From: Micromonospora sp. U21
Lineage (GTDB): Bacteria > Actinomycetota > Actinomycetes > Mycobacteriales > Micromonosporaceae
DNA: 64,000 bases
Direction: 5' to 3'
NCBI RefSeq assembly: GCF_018070045.1
Contig: NZ_JAGPYK010000028.1
Span: forward strand, 1 to 64,000
Shown here: positions 1 to 8,282 of the stretch, piece by piece
Position numbering within the stretch: position 1 is the stretch's first letter
How the letters are laid out: the number at the start of each line of letters is the position of its first letter
Position numbers and translations under genes: made by a program
Notes under the pieces: generated by a model
Told to the model about the DNA's origin: nothing
Seen by the model: the letters and a program-made list of their open reading frames with translations, nothing else
Database searches by the model: none

Positions 1-683
1 GCGGCGGCCGGCCGCCGGCCGGTCGGGGTGCCTGAGGTCGGGGTGCCTGAGGTCGGGGTGCCTGAGGTCGGTGGGCCGGCGGGTGCGCCGGGGGGGACCG
101 CCGCCGGGCGGGACCGGGTCGGGCCGGCTGGCGCGCCGGACGTCGGGCGGGGCCCGGGTGGGCCCGCCGGGTCACCGCCGACCGGCCGGGCGGCGGTGGG
201 TGGCGCGGGTGGCGGCCCGGCGGCGCGGGGGCCGGTGCCGGGCACCGGTACCGCGCCGCGACGCGGCGGCTGGCCGGGGACGGCGGCACCGCCAGCGGGC
301 CGGGGGCGGTCGGTGGCTGGCCGCTCGTCCGGCCGGCGGCCCGGCGGCGGCGGCGCCTCGCCCGGCCACGGTCCGTCCACCGGCCGGCGCCCGGCCACGC
401 CGTCCGTGTCGCCACGGCGTGCGCCGGGCGACGCCGGGACGTCCGGCGGCACCGGCGCGCCCCCGCGCGGCCCGACGGGCTCGGCCGGGGCGCCGTCGGG
501 GCCCAGCTCGCCGCGCTGCTGCTTGGCCGAGCGCAGGTCGTCGATCCAGCCGAACTCCTCGCCGGGTACCGGCGCCTCCGGCTCGGCCTCGGCCCGGCCT
601 CGACCCCAGCGGCGCCCCTTGGCGCGGGAATCGCGCCGCTCGTCCGGGCCCTCGTCCGGGCGGTCCGCACCACGCGACTTCAC
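1..683 (-). CDS. Proline/alanine-rich hypothetical protein, 5' part (gene runs off the window)
   Basis: A GTG start at 683 overlaps the rarA stop codon (GTGA), so the two genes are translationally coupled. The frame stays open to base 1 and the C-terminus is missing. The first 60 residues are charged (many R, D, E) and contain EEFGWIDDLRSAKQQRGELG at about 42-61, the only stretch that looks conserved-domain-like. The rest is low-complexity P/A/G/R and ends in TSGTP repeats. No membrane segment or signal peptide is visible. Function unknown; position suggests co-expression with rarA. The coding call rests on the start overlap and the non-random N-terminus, because in DNA this GC-rich several frames are open. 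Confidence 0.6.
   Translation of the reverse strand, partial: MKSRGADRPDEGPDERRDSRAKGRRWGRGRAEAEPEAPVPGEEFGWIDDLRSAKQQRGELGPDGAPAEPVGPRGGAPVPPDVPASPGARRGDTDGVAGRRPVDGPWPGEAPPPPGRRPDERPATDRPRPAGGAAVPGQPPRRGAVPVPGTGPRAAGPPPAPPTAARPVGGDPAGPPGPRPTSGAPAGPTRSRPAAVPPGAPAGPPTSGTPTSGTPTSGTPTGRRPAA
21..72. repeat. 15-bp tandem repeat, three copies plus a partial one
   Basis: The unit GGTCGGGGTGCCTGA occurs at 21-35, 36-50 and 51-65 and breaks off at 66-72. Read in the minus-strand gene it encodes TSGTP repeats. It is an in-frame coding microsatellite and a likely length polymorphism. Confidence 0.9.
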
Positions 684-2221
684 TGTTGACCCTCTCCTGC
701 GGCGTTCGTGCCGCTGTCCTGCATCGTGCCGGGACCACCCGCGCCCGTCGTCGGGCGACCGTTCCCGTCGGCAAGCGCCGACGCGGTCTGCGCCGTTACG
801 GGCGACCCGGCCGACGGGTCCTCCGGGCGGGCGGCCGGAGCCGGCAGCCCACGCACGATCCGGCGCAGCAACGGCAACCGGGTGGCCACCGAGCGCTCCG
901 CCCCGTGCGGGCTGGGTCGGTAGTAGTCGGTGCCCACCAGGTCGTCCGGAACGTACTGCTGGGTGACCACGCCGCGCTGGTCGTCGTGCGGGTAGCGGTA
1001 GCCGGTCCCGTGGCCCAGCCCTCGCGCGCCGGCGTAGTGCGCGTCGCGCAGCCCACGCGGCACCGGGCCGCCCCGGCCGGCCCGCACGTCGGCGATGGCA
1101 GCGCCGATGGCGGTGGTCGCCGAGTTCGACTTGGGCGCGGTGGCCAGGTGGATAACCGCCTGGGCCAGGTTGAGCTGCGCTTCCGGCAGCCCGACGTACT
1201 CGACCGCGTGCGCGGCGGCGGTGGCCACGCCCAACGCGGCCGGATCTGCCATGCCCACGTCCTCGCTGGCGAAGATGACCAGCCGGCGGGCGATGAACCG
1301 GGCGTCCTCCCCGGCGACCAGCATCCGGGCCAGCCAGTGCACCGCGGCATCGACGTCCGAGCCGCGCATGCTCTTGATGAAGGCGCTGACCACGTCGTAG
1401 TGGGCGTCGCCGTCGCGGTCGTAGCGCACCGCCGCCACGTCCACCGCCTGCTCGGCGGTGGCGAGGTCGATCCGCCCGGCGCCGAGCGCCGTGGCGGAGG
1501 CCGCCGCCGCCTCCAGCGCGGTCAACGCCTTGCGGACGTCACCGGCGGCGAGCCGGACCAGGTGGTCCTCCGCCTCGGTGGCGAGGGTGAGCGCGCCGCC
1601 CAGGCCGCGCTCGTCGGCGACGGCACGGCGCAGCAGCCCGCGCACCGCGTCGTCGTCCAGCGGTTGCAGGGTGAGCAGCACGCACCGCGACAGCAGAGGG
1701 GAGATCACCGAGAAGTACGGGTTCTCGGTGGTCGCGGCCAGCAGCGTGACCGTACGGTCCTCGACGGCGGCGAGCAGCGAATCCTGCTGGGTCTTGCTGA
1801 ACCGGTGCACCTCGTCGATGAAGAGCACGGTCTGCGGGCCGCCCGAGCGGCGCTGGCGGCGGGCCGTCTCGATCACGGCACGGACGTCCTTGACCCCGGC
1901 GGAGAGCGCCGACATGGCGACGAACCGGCGGTCGGTGGCCCCGGCCACCAGGTGCGCGATGGTCGTCTTGCCGCTGCCCGGCGGTCCCCAGAGGATCACC
2001 GACATCGGCGCGCCACCGGAGACCAGCTGCCGCAGCGGCGCGCCGGGGGCGAGCAGGTGGTCCTGCCCGACCAGCTCGTCAAGGTTCGCCGGGCGCATCC
2101 GGACGGGCAGGGGCGAATCGTCCGCTACCGGAGTGAAGCCGTCGGCACCGGCGGGACCGGCGGGCGCGCTGCGCGGCCCGGCGGGTGCACCGAGGGAGAA
2201 GAGGGCGTCGGACTCCATCAC
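680..2221 (-). CDS. rarA: Replication-associated recombination protein A (RarA/MgsA), AAA+ ATPase
   Basis: Clamp-loader-like AAA+ ATPase of the RarA/Mgs1/WRNIP1 family, which acts at stalled replication forks. Walker A GPPGSGKTT is at residues 79-87, Walker B LFIDEVH at 133-139, and sensor 1 lies in the AATTENP segment. The C-terminal half has the family's helical domain (YDVVSAFIKSMRGSD, ASEDVGMADP) and ends with the typical YRYPHDD segment near residue 417. A proline-rich tail of about 90 residues follows, poorly conserved. Length 513 aa is slightly long for the family because of this tail and a 35-residue N-terminal leader. Two ATG codons stand in tandem at the start; 2221 or 2218 is possible. 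Confidence 0.95.
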   Translation of the reverse strand: MMESDALFSLGAPAGPRSAPAGPAGADGFTPVADDSPLPVRMRPANLDELVGQDHLLAPGAPLRQLVSGGAPMSVILWGPPGSGKTTIAHLVAGATDRRFVAMSALSAGVKDVRAVIETARRQRRSGGPQTVLFIDEVHRFSKTQQDSLLAAVEDRTVTLLAATTENPYFSVISPLLSRCVLLTLQPLDDDAVRGLLRRAVADERGLGGALTLATEAEDHLVRLAAGDVRKALTALEAAAASATALGAGRIDLATAEQAVDVAAVRYDRDGDAHYDVVSAFIKSMRGSDVDAAVHWLARMLVAGEDARFIARRLVIFASEDVGMADPAALGVATAAAHAVEYVGLPEAQLNLAQAVIHLATAPKSNSATTAIGAAIADVRAGRGGPVPRGLRDAHYAGARGLGHGTGYRYPHDDQRGVVTQQYVPDDLVGTDYYRPSPHGAERSVATRLPLLRRIVRGLPAPAARPEDPSAGSPVTAQTASALADGNGRPTTGAGGPGTMQDSGTNAAGEGQQ

Positions 2222-2293
2222 GAAGACAGTACCGGGCCGGGCCCGCGACGCCGGAATCGCGCCGCGAGCCGGGCAATCGATGATCGGTTCCGG

Positions 2294-2506
2294 TCAGCCA
2301 CGACCAGGGCGCCGGCCCCGGTACCAGCGACCGCCGCCACCGCCGCGCGGGCCGCTGCCCACGCCGGCCAGGTAGAGCGACAGCAGCAGCAGCCCGATGA
2401 GCACGAGGGTGTTCCAGTTGAACAGGTCCGGCGCTCCGAAGTTCGTGTCGAGCAGATCGATCAACAGGGCGAAGCCAAAGACGATGGCCGCGAGAATGGC
2501 GAGCAT
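2294..2506 (-). CDS. Small two-segment membrane protein, hypothetical
   Basis: A 70-aa protein starting at ATG 2506, preceded by a good ribosome binding site (CGGAGG, 7 bases upstream). An open frame extends further upstream but lacks a binding site. Residues 1-16 (MLAILAAIVFGFALLI) and about 30-47 (NTLVLIGLLLLSLYLAG) are hydrophobic and would form two membrane helices. The tail after residue 50 is glycine/arginine-rich and basic, so probably cytoplasmic. It lies alone, 72 bases upstream of rarA on the same strand. Function unknown. Confidence 0.75.
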   Translation of the reverse strand: MLAILAAIVFGFALLIDLLDTNFGAPDLFNWNTLVLIGLLLLSLYLAGVGSGPRGGGGGRWYRGRRPGRG

Positions 2507-2646
2507 GTCGGTCCTCCGGTGGGGGTTCCCAGTAGGTCGGCGCGTGATGTACCCAATCGGTCGGACCGCCAATCTCCATCGTGGATCCGAGCACCCGGGC
2601 ATGGCCCGGCGCGTCCACCGGTCCCCCGGCTCCTAGGCTGAAGGCC

Positions 2647-3387
2647 ATGATCATCGACGACCAGGTGCTCCAGGACCGGGCCGCCATCCTCGCCGCCGCC
2701 GGTCATCACCCGTACGCCCGGCACGCGCTCTGGCGTGGGGCGCCGGCACGCGGCTACCGGCGCGACGGCGCGGTGCTGTGGTTGTTACCGCCCGGGCCGG
2801 GACCGGCTGGCGGCGCGATCGGCCCGGCCGGACCGGCACTCGAGATCTCTGCCGCGCTGGCCGCCGACGGGGTGCTGCGCCCGGAGCAGTGGCTGCACCT
2901 GCCCCGGCATGACCCGGCGCCGTTGGCGGGCCGGCTGGCGGTGAGCCGGCACGACGACTGGGACTTCCACTGGACCGGCGCGCCGCCGTCGGCCCAGCCC
3001 GACGAGCAGCGGGTGGTACGCCTCAGCGAGGCCGACCACCCGGCGCTGGAGGCGCTGATCGACGAGGCGTTCCCGAGCACCACCTCCCGCCCCGGCGACC
3101 CGCGGGTGGTGGACTGGTACGGCATCCGGGCCGGCGGCCGGCTGGTGGCGTGCGGAGCGGACCGCAGCCGGGGCGACATCGGCTTCCTCGCCGGCCTGAC
3201 CGTCGCTCCCGACCAGCGGGGTCGGGGGCTGGGCGCGGCGCTGACCGCCGGGATGACGCGGACGCTGCTGACCCGCTACGACACCGTCGGGCTGGGCGTC
3301 TACCCGGACAACGTCGGGGCGGTGCGGCTCTACCGCCGACTCGGCTTCACCAACACCCTCCAGCTCAGCTCGCTACGCCTCGCCTGA
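2647..3387 (+). CDS. GNAT-family N-acetyltransferase
   Basis: A 246-aa protein. The C-terminal 100 residues form a GNAT acetyl-CoA-binding fold: LAGLTVAPDQRGRGLGAAL is motif A with the pyrophosphate loop QRGRGLG, followed by YPDNVGAVRLYRRLGF (motif B). The N-terminal 140 residues resemble no catalytic motif I recognise and may be a degenerate second GNAT repeat. Start chosen at ATG 2647: TAGGCT at 2634-2639 sits 7 bases before it, which fits a leaderless transcript. Substrate unknown. It is convergent with the MFS gene that follows. Confidence 0.85.
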   Translation: MIIDDQVLQDRAAILAAAGHHPYARHALWRGAPARGYRRDGAVLWLLPPGPGPAGGAIGPAGPALEISAALAADGVLRPEQWLHLPRHDPAPLAGRLAVSRHDDWDFHWTGAPPSAQPDEQRVVRLSEADHPALEALIDEAFPSTTSRPGDPRVVDWYGIRAGGRLVACGADRSRGDIGFLAGLTVAPDQRGRGLGAALTAGMTRTLLTRYDTVGLGVYPDNVGAVRLYRRLGFTNTLQLSSLRLA

Positions 3388-3388
3388 G

Positions 3389-3446
3389 GTGTAAGGAAGG
3401 GACCCTTGTTATCGCCTCGTGTCGAGGAAGGGCCCCTTCCTAACGC
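3389..3446. repeat. Intergenic inverted repeat (GGAAGGGNCCCTT type)
   Basis: Two near-identical half elements of about 20 bases in inverted orientation (3391-3410 and 3427-3446), each with the core GGAAGGG-CCCTT. It fills the gap between two convergent genes, and the stop codon of the minus-strand MFS gene lies inside it. It can fold as a bidirectional terminator, but the duplicated core suggests a dispersed repeat. Confidence 0.75.
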
Positions 3447-4741
3447 CCGGCTCCATGTGGCTCCGCGGGTGTGGGGACCGCGGGCGGGTCGATGGGCAGG
3501 TCGACGGGTCGGCGGCCGGCGCGCCAGGCGGGCAGGTAGAGCGGGGCGGCGACGGCCAGTACCACCGCGCCGACCACCATGGCGGTGCCGACGCTGGTGG
3601 CGGCGGCGAGCGCGGTCAGAACCACCCCGCCGAGCGCGCCGGCCGGCTGCGCCATCATCGAGTTCAGCGAGAGCACGCTGGTCCGGTACGGGCCGTCGAC
3701 CTGCCGGTGCAGCAGCCCACTGTGCAGCGGGTTGGACGCGCCGTGCACCGCGTAGCAGGCCAGGTAGGCCACGAGCACCCCGACGGGTCCGGCGAACAGC
3801 CCCATCCCGACCACCGTGACGCCCTGCAGGATGCGCAGCAGGGCGGCGCCCGGCGCGGCGCCGGGCCAGCGCAGCAGCAGCGGGGTCAGCGCCGCGCCGG
3901 CCGCCGACGCGATCCAGGCGGCCGAGTTGGCCGGCCCGAGCAGCGCGGCGGCGCGCTCCGGGTTGCCGATCACCTCGGCGAGCCGGACCGGCAGCAGCGA
4001 CTCGAAGGTGACCATGCCGAAGCCCCAGAACAGCTCCACGGCCACCAGGGCGAGCAGCACCCGGGAGCGGCGCAGCAGCCCGACCGCCTGGCCGATCATC
4101 CGGGGCGCCTGGACCACCGAGGCGCGCAGCGCCGCCGCTCCGGTGGCCGGCCGCTGCTCCACCAGCAGGACGAACAGCGCGACCAGCGCCGCAGCCTGGG
4201 CCACGATGGCGGCCAGCACGGGCACCGTGAGGGCGGTGACCGGCCCGATCGGGCCGAGGGCGACCAGGGCGCCGCCGAGCAGCGCGCCGGCGCCGATGGC
4301 CAACCCGGCGACGGTACCGGCGTGGCCGAGCCCGCGCTCGTACTCCGCCTCGGGGTCGGCGGCCATGGTGGCGTCGACGTACCAGGACTCCAGTGGGCCG
4401 CTGTCCAGCGCCCGGTAGATCCCCTGCAACGCCCAGACCGCGAAGAACAGCACGAACGAGTTGGCCACCGCGAACAGGGACAGCGAGATGAGGTTGAGCG
4501 CTCCGGCGGCGAGCAGCACCGGCCGGCGGCCGAGGGCGTCGGCGAGGCCGCCGGTGGGCAGCTCCAGCGCCAGCACCAGCAGCCCCTGCGCGGTGCCGAC
4601 CAGGCCGATCTGCGGCAGCGACAGGCCGCGCTCCTGCATCAGCAGGATCATCACCGGGATCATCAGACCGGTGGGCAGCCAGCGCAGACCGTAGAGCGTG
4701 AGGTAGCGACGCCGGACCTGGCGTACGGTCAGCGCGCTCAC
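3440..4741 (-). CDS. MFS transporter, probable exporter
   Basis: A 433-aa major facilitator protein with about 12 hydrophobic segments. The N-terminal half carries LPTGGLADALGRRPVLL, the classical loop 2-3 MFS signature. The GTG start at 4741 overlaps the stop codon of the ArsR-type gene (GTGA), which places the two in one operon under the operator at 5363-5405. The family includes small-molecule exporters; substrate is unknown. Being controlled by its own ArsR-fold repressor suggests inducible efflux of a toxic compound. Upstream extension of the frame to 5014 is only antisense-like open frame inside the regulator. Confidence 0.9.
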   Translation of the reverse strand: MSALTVRQVRRRYLTLYGLRWLPTGLMIPVMILLMQERGLSLPQIGLVGTAQGLLVLALELPTGGLADALGRRPVLLAAGALNLISLSLFAVANSFVLFFAVWALQGIYRALDSGPLESWYVDATMAADPEAEYERGLGHAGTVAGLAIGAGALLGGALVALGPIGPVTALTVPVLAAIVAQAAALVALFVLLVEQRPATGAAALRASVVQAPRMIGQAVGLLRRSRVLLALVAVELFWGFGMVTFESLLPVRLAEVIGNPERAAALLGPANSAAWIASAAGAALTPLLLRWPGAAPGAALLRILQGVTVVGMGLFAGPVGVLVAYLACYAVHGASNPLHSGLLHRQVDGPYRTSVLSLNSMMAQPAGALGGVVLTALAAATSVGTAMVVGAVVLAVAAPLYLPAWRAGRRPVDLPIDPPAVPTPAEPHGAGR

Positions 4742-5346
4742 CGGTACTCCTCCCGCAACGGGTAGGTGGCCAAGAAGACCTGCACCGGGCGGGCCTGCGG
4801 GTCGGCGGAGTCGACGGGGTCGGCCTCGCGGTGGTACCGCTCCAGGACCTGCCACACCTCCGCCTTGAGCTCCTCGAGCCGGGCCGGCGGGAGGGTCATG
4901 AAGATGTCGCTCATGCCGAAGGCGTCCCGCCAGGCGGGGGACCACTCGTGCTGGGTGGCGAACCAGCGTTCGGCGTGCTCGACGAGGTGCCGCACCTGGT
5001 CGCCCTGAATCCACTCGATGGCGGCCCGGGCGTCGGGGTCGTCGTCGAAGTCGGTCGGTTCAAAGTTGGTGATGTCGTGCGCGGCCTGCCACCAGCGCTG
5101 CCGTCCGGTGCCCCGGTCGGGATCCTCGACGACCAGCCCGACCTCGGCGAGCTGGCGCAGGTGGTAGCTGGTCGCGCCGGTGTTGGTGCCGAGCATCTCC
5201 GCCAGTGTGGTGGCGGTGGCAGGGCCCTTGACCCGCAGAGCCCCGACCAGTCGCATCCGGAGCGGGTGCGCGAGCACCCGGACCTGCCGCTTGTCGATCC
5301 GCACCTCGCGTGGCACCGGCCGCGGTGCCTCTCCGTCAACTGCCAT
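4738..5346 (-). CDS. ArsR/HTH_20-type winged-helix transcriptional regulator
   Basis: A 202-aa protein. Residues 20-90 form a winged helix: RVLAHPLRMRLVGALRVKG, then TTLAEMLGTNTGATSYHLRQL as the recognition region, then a wing VVEDPDRGTGRQRWWQAA. The C-terminal domain (about 90-202) is larger than in metal-sensing ArsR proteins and lacks the metal-binding Cys clusters, so a small organic ligand is more likely. First gene of a two-gene operon with the MFS transporter. TAGTGT lies 6 bases before the ATG, so the mRNA is probably leaderless and the promoter overlaps the 43-bp inverted repeat: probable autorepression. Confidence 0.9.
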   Translation of the reverse strand: MAVDGEAPRPVPREVRIDKRQVRVLAHPLRMRLVGALRVKGPATATTLAEMLGTNTGATSYHLRQLAEVGLVVEDPDRGTGRQRWWQAAHDITNFEPTDFDDDPDARAAIEWIQGDQVRHLVEHAERWFATQHEWSPAWRDAFGMSDIFMTLPPARLEELKAEVWQVLERYHREADPVDSADPQARPVQVFLATYPLREEYR

Positions 5347-5349
5347 GGC

Positions 5350-5405
5350 TGCACACTATCTCTGCACACTTCCTATGCACAAGGGTTGTGCATAGGAAGT
5401 GTGCA
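5350..5405. promoter_or_regulatory. Perfect 20-bp-arm inverted repeat operator plus extra half site, over the ArsR/MFS promoter
   Basis: Arms 5363-5382 and 5386-5405 are perfect reverse complements separated by GGG. A further half site TGCACACT at 5350-5357 repeats the outer end of the arm (5363-5370). On the minus strand TTGTGC (inside the repeat), an 18-base spacer and TAGTGT form a plausible -35/-10 pair leading to a leaderless start at 5346. A repressor bound here would block the -35 region. The repeat could also act as a hairpin ending the upstream minus-strand gene that stops at 5411, but it has no T-tract. Confidence 0.8.
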
Positions 5406-5410
5406 TGCGC

Positions 5411-6223
5411 TCAGCGGGCCAGGAGCTCGCCCACCCCACGCAACCGGGTACGCAGCAGGCCAGCGGCACGGCTGCAGTCCAGGCGTACGTCGCCGGGGCC
5501 CGCCAGCCCGGCGGCGGCGCTGGTGGTGGTCGTCAGCCCGGTCGCGTCGAGGCCGAACCGCTCGGCGACCAGCAGGCCCAGCTCGGCCCGGCTGACCGCG
5601 TCCGCGCCGGCCACGTTGAGCGGCCCGGCGTACGTGCCGTCGACCAGCTCCAGCACGGCGTCGGCCAGGTCGGTGACGTCGACCGGACAGCGGATCATGT
5701 CGGTGAACAGGGTGACTCGCCCGGCGAGCGCGTCCCGGCAGAGCTGGATCTGCTTGCTGCCCTCGCCCAGGATCAGCGAGGTACGCACCAGCGCCGCGCC
5801 GGGGTCGACCGCCCGCACGGCGGTCTCGGCCGCGGCCTTCGCCGCCCCGTACGCGTTCACGGGGGTGGGTGGCTCGTCGTCGGCGTAGGGCGTCGGGCGG
5901 CCGCCGTGCAACGCGTCGCTGGACACGTGCACCAGCCGGGCGCCCACCTCGGCGGCGGCGACCGCCACGTGCGCGGCCCCGTCGGCGGTGACTCGCCAGT
6001 CGTCGTACCGGTAGGGGGTGCTGACCACGGCGTCCGGCCGCACCTGCGTGACCAGCGCGCGCACGGCGGCCCGGTCGGTCACATCCAGCCGCCGCACTTC
6101 GACACCCGGCGCCGTGATGTCGCCGGAGTGGCACGTGCCCACCACCGACCACCCGGCGCCCACCGTCCGCCGACACACCTCCCCGCCCAGAAACCCACTG
6201 GCCCCCACCACGAGCACCCGCAT
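5411..6223 (-). CDS. NAD(P)-dependent sugar-epimerase/dTDP-4-dehydrorhamnose reductase-like protein
   Basis: A 270-aa extended short-chain dehydrogenase of the RmlD_sub_bind type. The Rossmann motif GASGFLGGE is at residues 7-15. The catalytic triad region shows VSSDALHGG with Ser, and NAYGAAKAAAE as the YxxxK motif. The C-terminus has the RmlD-like TDLADAVLELVDG segment. Start ATG 6223 is preceded by GGGGAG; an upstream in-frame start would run through a repeat element. Substrate not defined: no sugar-nucleotide gene neighbours are present. A stand-alone RmlD-like reductase of this size is common in actinobacteria. Confidence 0.85.
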   Translation of the reverse strand: MRVLVVGASGFLGGEVCRRTVGAGWSVVGTCHSGDITAPGVEVRRLDVTDRAAVRALVTQVRPDAVVSTPYRYDDWRVTADGAAHVAVAAAEVGARLVHVSSDALHGGRPTPYADDEPPTPVNAYGAAKAAAETAVRAVDPGAALVRTSLILGEGSKQIQLCRDALAGRVTLFTDMIRCPVDVTDLADAVLELVDGTYAGPLNVAGADAVSRAELGLLVAERFGLDATGLTTTTSAAAGLAGPGDVRLDCSRAAGLLRTRLRGVGELLAR

Positions 6224-6244
6224 GCCACCCACTCCCCAACTGAC

Positions 6245-6298
6245 GATCAAGAGGTTCGCGTCATCCCGACTGGCGATGATGACGCAAACCTCCTGATC
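6245..6298. repeat. Intergenic inverted repeat (GATCAAGAGGTT... type)
   Basis: 21-base arms 6245-6265 and 6278-6298, identical at 19 positions after reverse complementing, with a 12-base loop. It lies between the end of aspS and the reductase start on the same strand, so it could serve as the aspS terminator. Arm sequence GATCAAGAGGTT resembles the cores of other palindromes in this window. Confidence 0.8.
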
Positions 6299-6322
6299 AA
6301 CCAAGCATCTGGAGGTGGTCGG

Positions 6323-8128
6323 TCAGACCGGGTCGGCCACTGGAGCGGCCGGGCCGGCGGTGCCGGTGTGCGCGGTGGCCGGGGGCTTCGGCTTGGCGTC
6401 GATGCCGGCCTCGGTCCGCTGCTGGGCGGTGATCGGTGTCGGCGCGCCGGTCAGCGGGTCGAAGCCGCCACGGGTCTTCGGGAACGCGATCACCTCGCGG
6501 ATGGAGTCCGCGCCGGCGAGCAGCATGCAGACCCGGTCCCAGCCGAACGCGATGCCGCCGTGCGGCGGGGCGCCGTACTTGAACGCCTCCAGCAGGAAGC
6601 CGAACTTGTCCTGCGCCTCTTCGGGGGTGATGCCGAGCAGGTCGAAGACCCGCTTCTGCACGTCGCCCCGGTGGATACGGATCGACCCGCCGCCGATCTC
6701 GTTGCCGTTGCAGACGATGTCGTACGCGTACGCCAGCGCCCGGTCCGGTGCCTCCTCGAACCGGTCCACCCACTCGGCGTTGGGCGAGGTGAACGGGTGG
6801 TGCACCGCCGTCCAACCACCCTCGTCGGTGCGTTCGAACATCGGCGCGTCGACCACCCAGCAGAACGCCCACGCGCTCTCGTCGATCAGCCCGGCCCGCT
6901 TGGCGATCTCGACCCGGGCCGCGCCGAGCAGCTCCTGCGCCTCCCGGGTGGTGGCGCTGGCGGCGAAGAAGACCGCGTCGCCCGGCTTGGCGCCGACCGC
7001 GTCGGCGAGCCCACCCAGGTGCTCGGCGGAGAGGTTCTTCGCCACCGGGCCCCTCGCCTCGCCGGTCTCGGCGTCCAGCACCACGTAGGCCAGGCCCCGC
7101 GCGCCACGCGCCTTGGCCCAGTCCTGCCAGCCGTCCAGCTCCTTGCGGCTCTGCGCCGCGCCGCCGGGCATCACCACCGCGCCGACGTAGCCGCCCGCGT
7201 CGATCGCACCGGCGAAGACCCGGAACTCGGTGCCGCGCAGGTAGTCGGTCAGCTCGGTTAGCTCGACGCCGTAGCGCAGGTCCGGCTTGTCGGACCCGTA
7301 GCGGGCCATCGCGTCGTGCCAGGTGATCCGCGGGATCGGCCGGCGGATCTCGTGCCCCGCCAGGTCCTTCCAGAGCGTCGAGACGATCGCCTCGCCGAGG
7401 TCGATCACGTCGTCCTCGGTCACGAAGGACATCTCGATGTCGAGCTGGGTGAACTCCGGCTGCCGGTCGGCGCGGAAGTCCTCGTCCCGGTAGCAGCGGG
7501 CGATCTGGTAGTACCGCTCCATGCCGCCGACCATCAGCAGCTGCTTGAACAGCTGCGGCGACTGCGGCAGCGCGTACCAGCTGCCGGGCTGGAGCCGGAC
7601 CGGCACCAGGAAGTCGCGGGCGCCCTCGGGCGTCGACCGGGTCAGCGTCGGCGTCTCGATCTCCAGGAAGTCCCGCTCGTGCAGCACACCCCGGGCGAGC
7701 TGGCTGGCGCGCGAGCGCAGCCGCAGCGCGTTCGCCGGGCCGCTGCGGCGCAGGTCCAGGTAGCGGTACTTGAGCCGGATGTCGTCACCGGCCTCGATCT
7801 GGTCGTCCACCGGCAGCGGCAGCGGCGCCGCCTCGGAGAGCACCTCCAGCTCGGCGGCGGTCACCTCGACCTCGCCGGTGGGCAGCTCCGGGTTCTCGTT
7901 GCCGGCCGGCCGGCGGGTCACCTCACCGGTGACCTTCACGCAGAACTCGTTGCGCAGCGCGTGCGCGTCCTCCTCGCGGAACACCACCTGGACCACGCCG
8001 GAGCCATCGCGCAGGTCGACGAAGATGACGCCGCCGTGGTCGCGCCGGCGGGCCACCCACCCGGCGAGCGTCACCGTCGAGCCGGCGTCCGCGGCGCGCA
8101 GGCTTCCGGCATTGTGGGTACGGATCAC
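6323..8128 (-). CDS. aspS: Aspartyl-tRNA synthetase (possibly non-discriminating)
   Basis: Class II synthetase, 601 aa, bacterial type with an N-terminal OB anticodon-binding domain (GWVARRRDHGGVIFVDLRDGSG, about 24-45), class II motif 2 in the CYRDEDFRADRQPEFTQLD segment, a GAD insertion and motif 3 near GIAFGWDRVCMLL. It charges tRNA-Asp; in actinobacteria that lack AsnRS this enzyme usually also charges tRNA-Asn for GatCAB, which cannot be judged here. GTG at 8128 chosen because GAGGAG lies 9 bases before it and the protein then begins VIRTHNAGSLR as in the family. The earlier TTG has no spacing to the binding site. Confidence 0.97.
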   Translation of the reverse strand: MIRTHNAGSLRAADAGSTVTLAGWVARRRDHGGVIFVDLRDGSGVVQVVFREEDAHALRNEFCVKVTGEVTRRPAGNENPELPTGEVEVTAAELEVLSEAAPLPLPVDDQIEAGDDIRLKYRYLDLRRSGPANALRLRSRASQLARGVLHERDFLEIETPTLTRSTPEGARDFLVPVRLQPGSWYALPQSPQLFKQLLMVGGMERYYQIARCYRDEDFRADRQPEFTQLDIEMSFVTEDDVIDLGEAIVSTLWKDLAGHEIRRPIPRITWHDAMARYGSDKPDLRYGVELTELTDYLRGTEFRVFAGAIDAGGYVGAVVMPGGAAQSRKELDGWQDWAKARGARGLAYVVLDAETGEARGPVAKNLSAEHLGGLADAVGAKPGDAVFFAASATTREAQELLGAARVEIAKRAGLIDESAWAFCWVVDAPMFERTDEGGWTAVHHPFTSPNAEWVDRFEEAPDRALAYAYDIVCNGNEIGGGSIRIHRGDVQKRVFDLLGITPEEAQDKFGFLLEAFKYGAPPHGGIAFGWDRVCMLLAGADSIREVIAFPKTRGGFDPLTGAPTPITAQQRTEAGIDAKPKPPATAHTGTAGPAAPVADPV

Positions 8129-8282
8129 GGCTGGCAACTCCTCATCGTGGAACAGTCCTCACCGGCATTCTGTCAGGGGCGGCAGTCGTTGTTCCGGGGC
8201 ACCCGGCAGGCCGGGGCGATCCATCGGCGGGCAGCGCGGCGAACTCCGGTTCGCGGGCCGCCGGTCCGGTTAACGTGGCCGA

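Noticed and set aside
21..72. Short tandem repeats as a CRISPR array
   Set aside because: Units are 15 bp, directly adjacent with no spacers, and encode TSGTP in frame.
71..2641. 856-codon open frame on the plus strand opposite rarA
   Set aside because: Runs antisense to a gene with clear AAA+ motifs; composition is low-complexity Arg/Gly/Ala as expected from the opposite strand of GC3-rich DNA.
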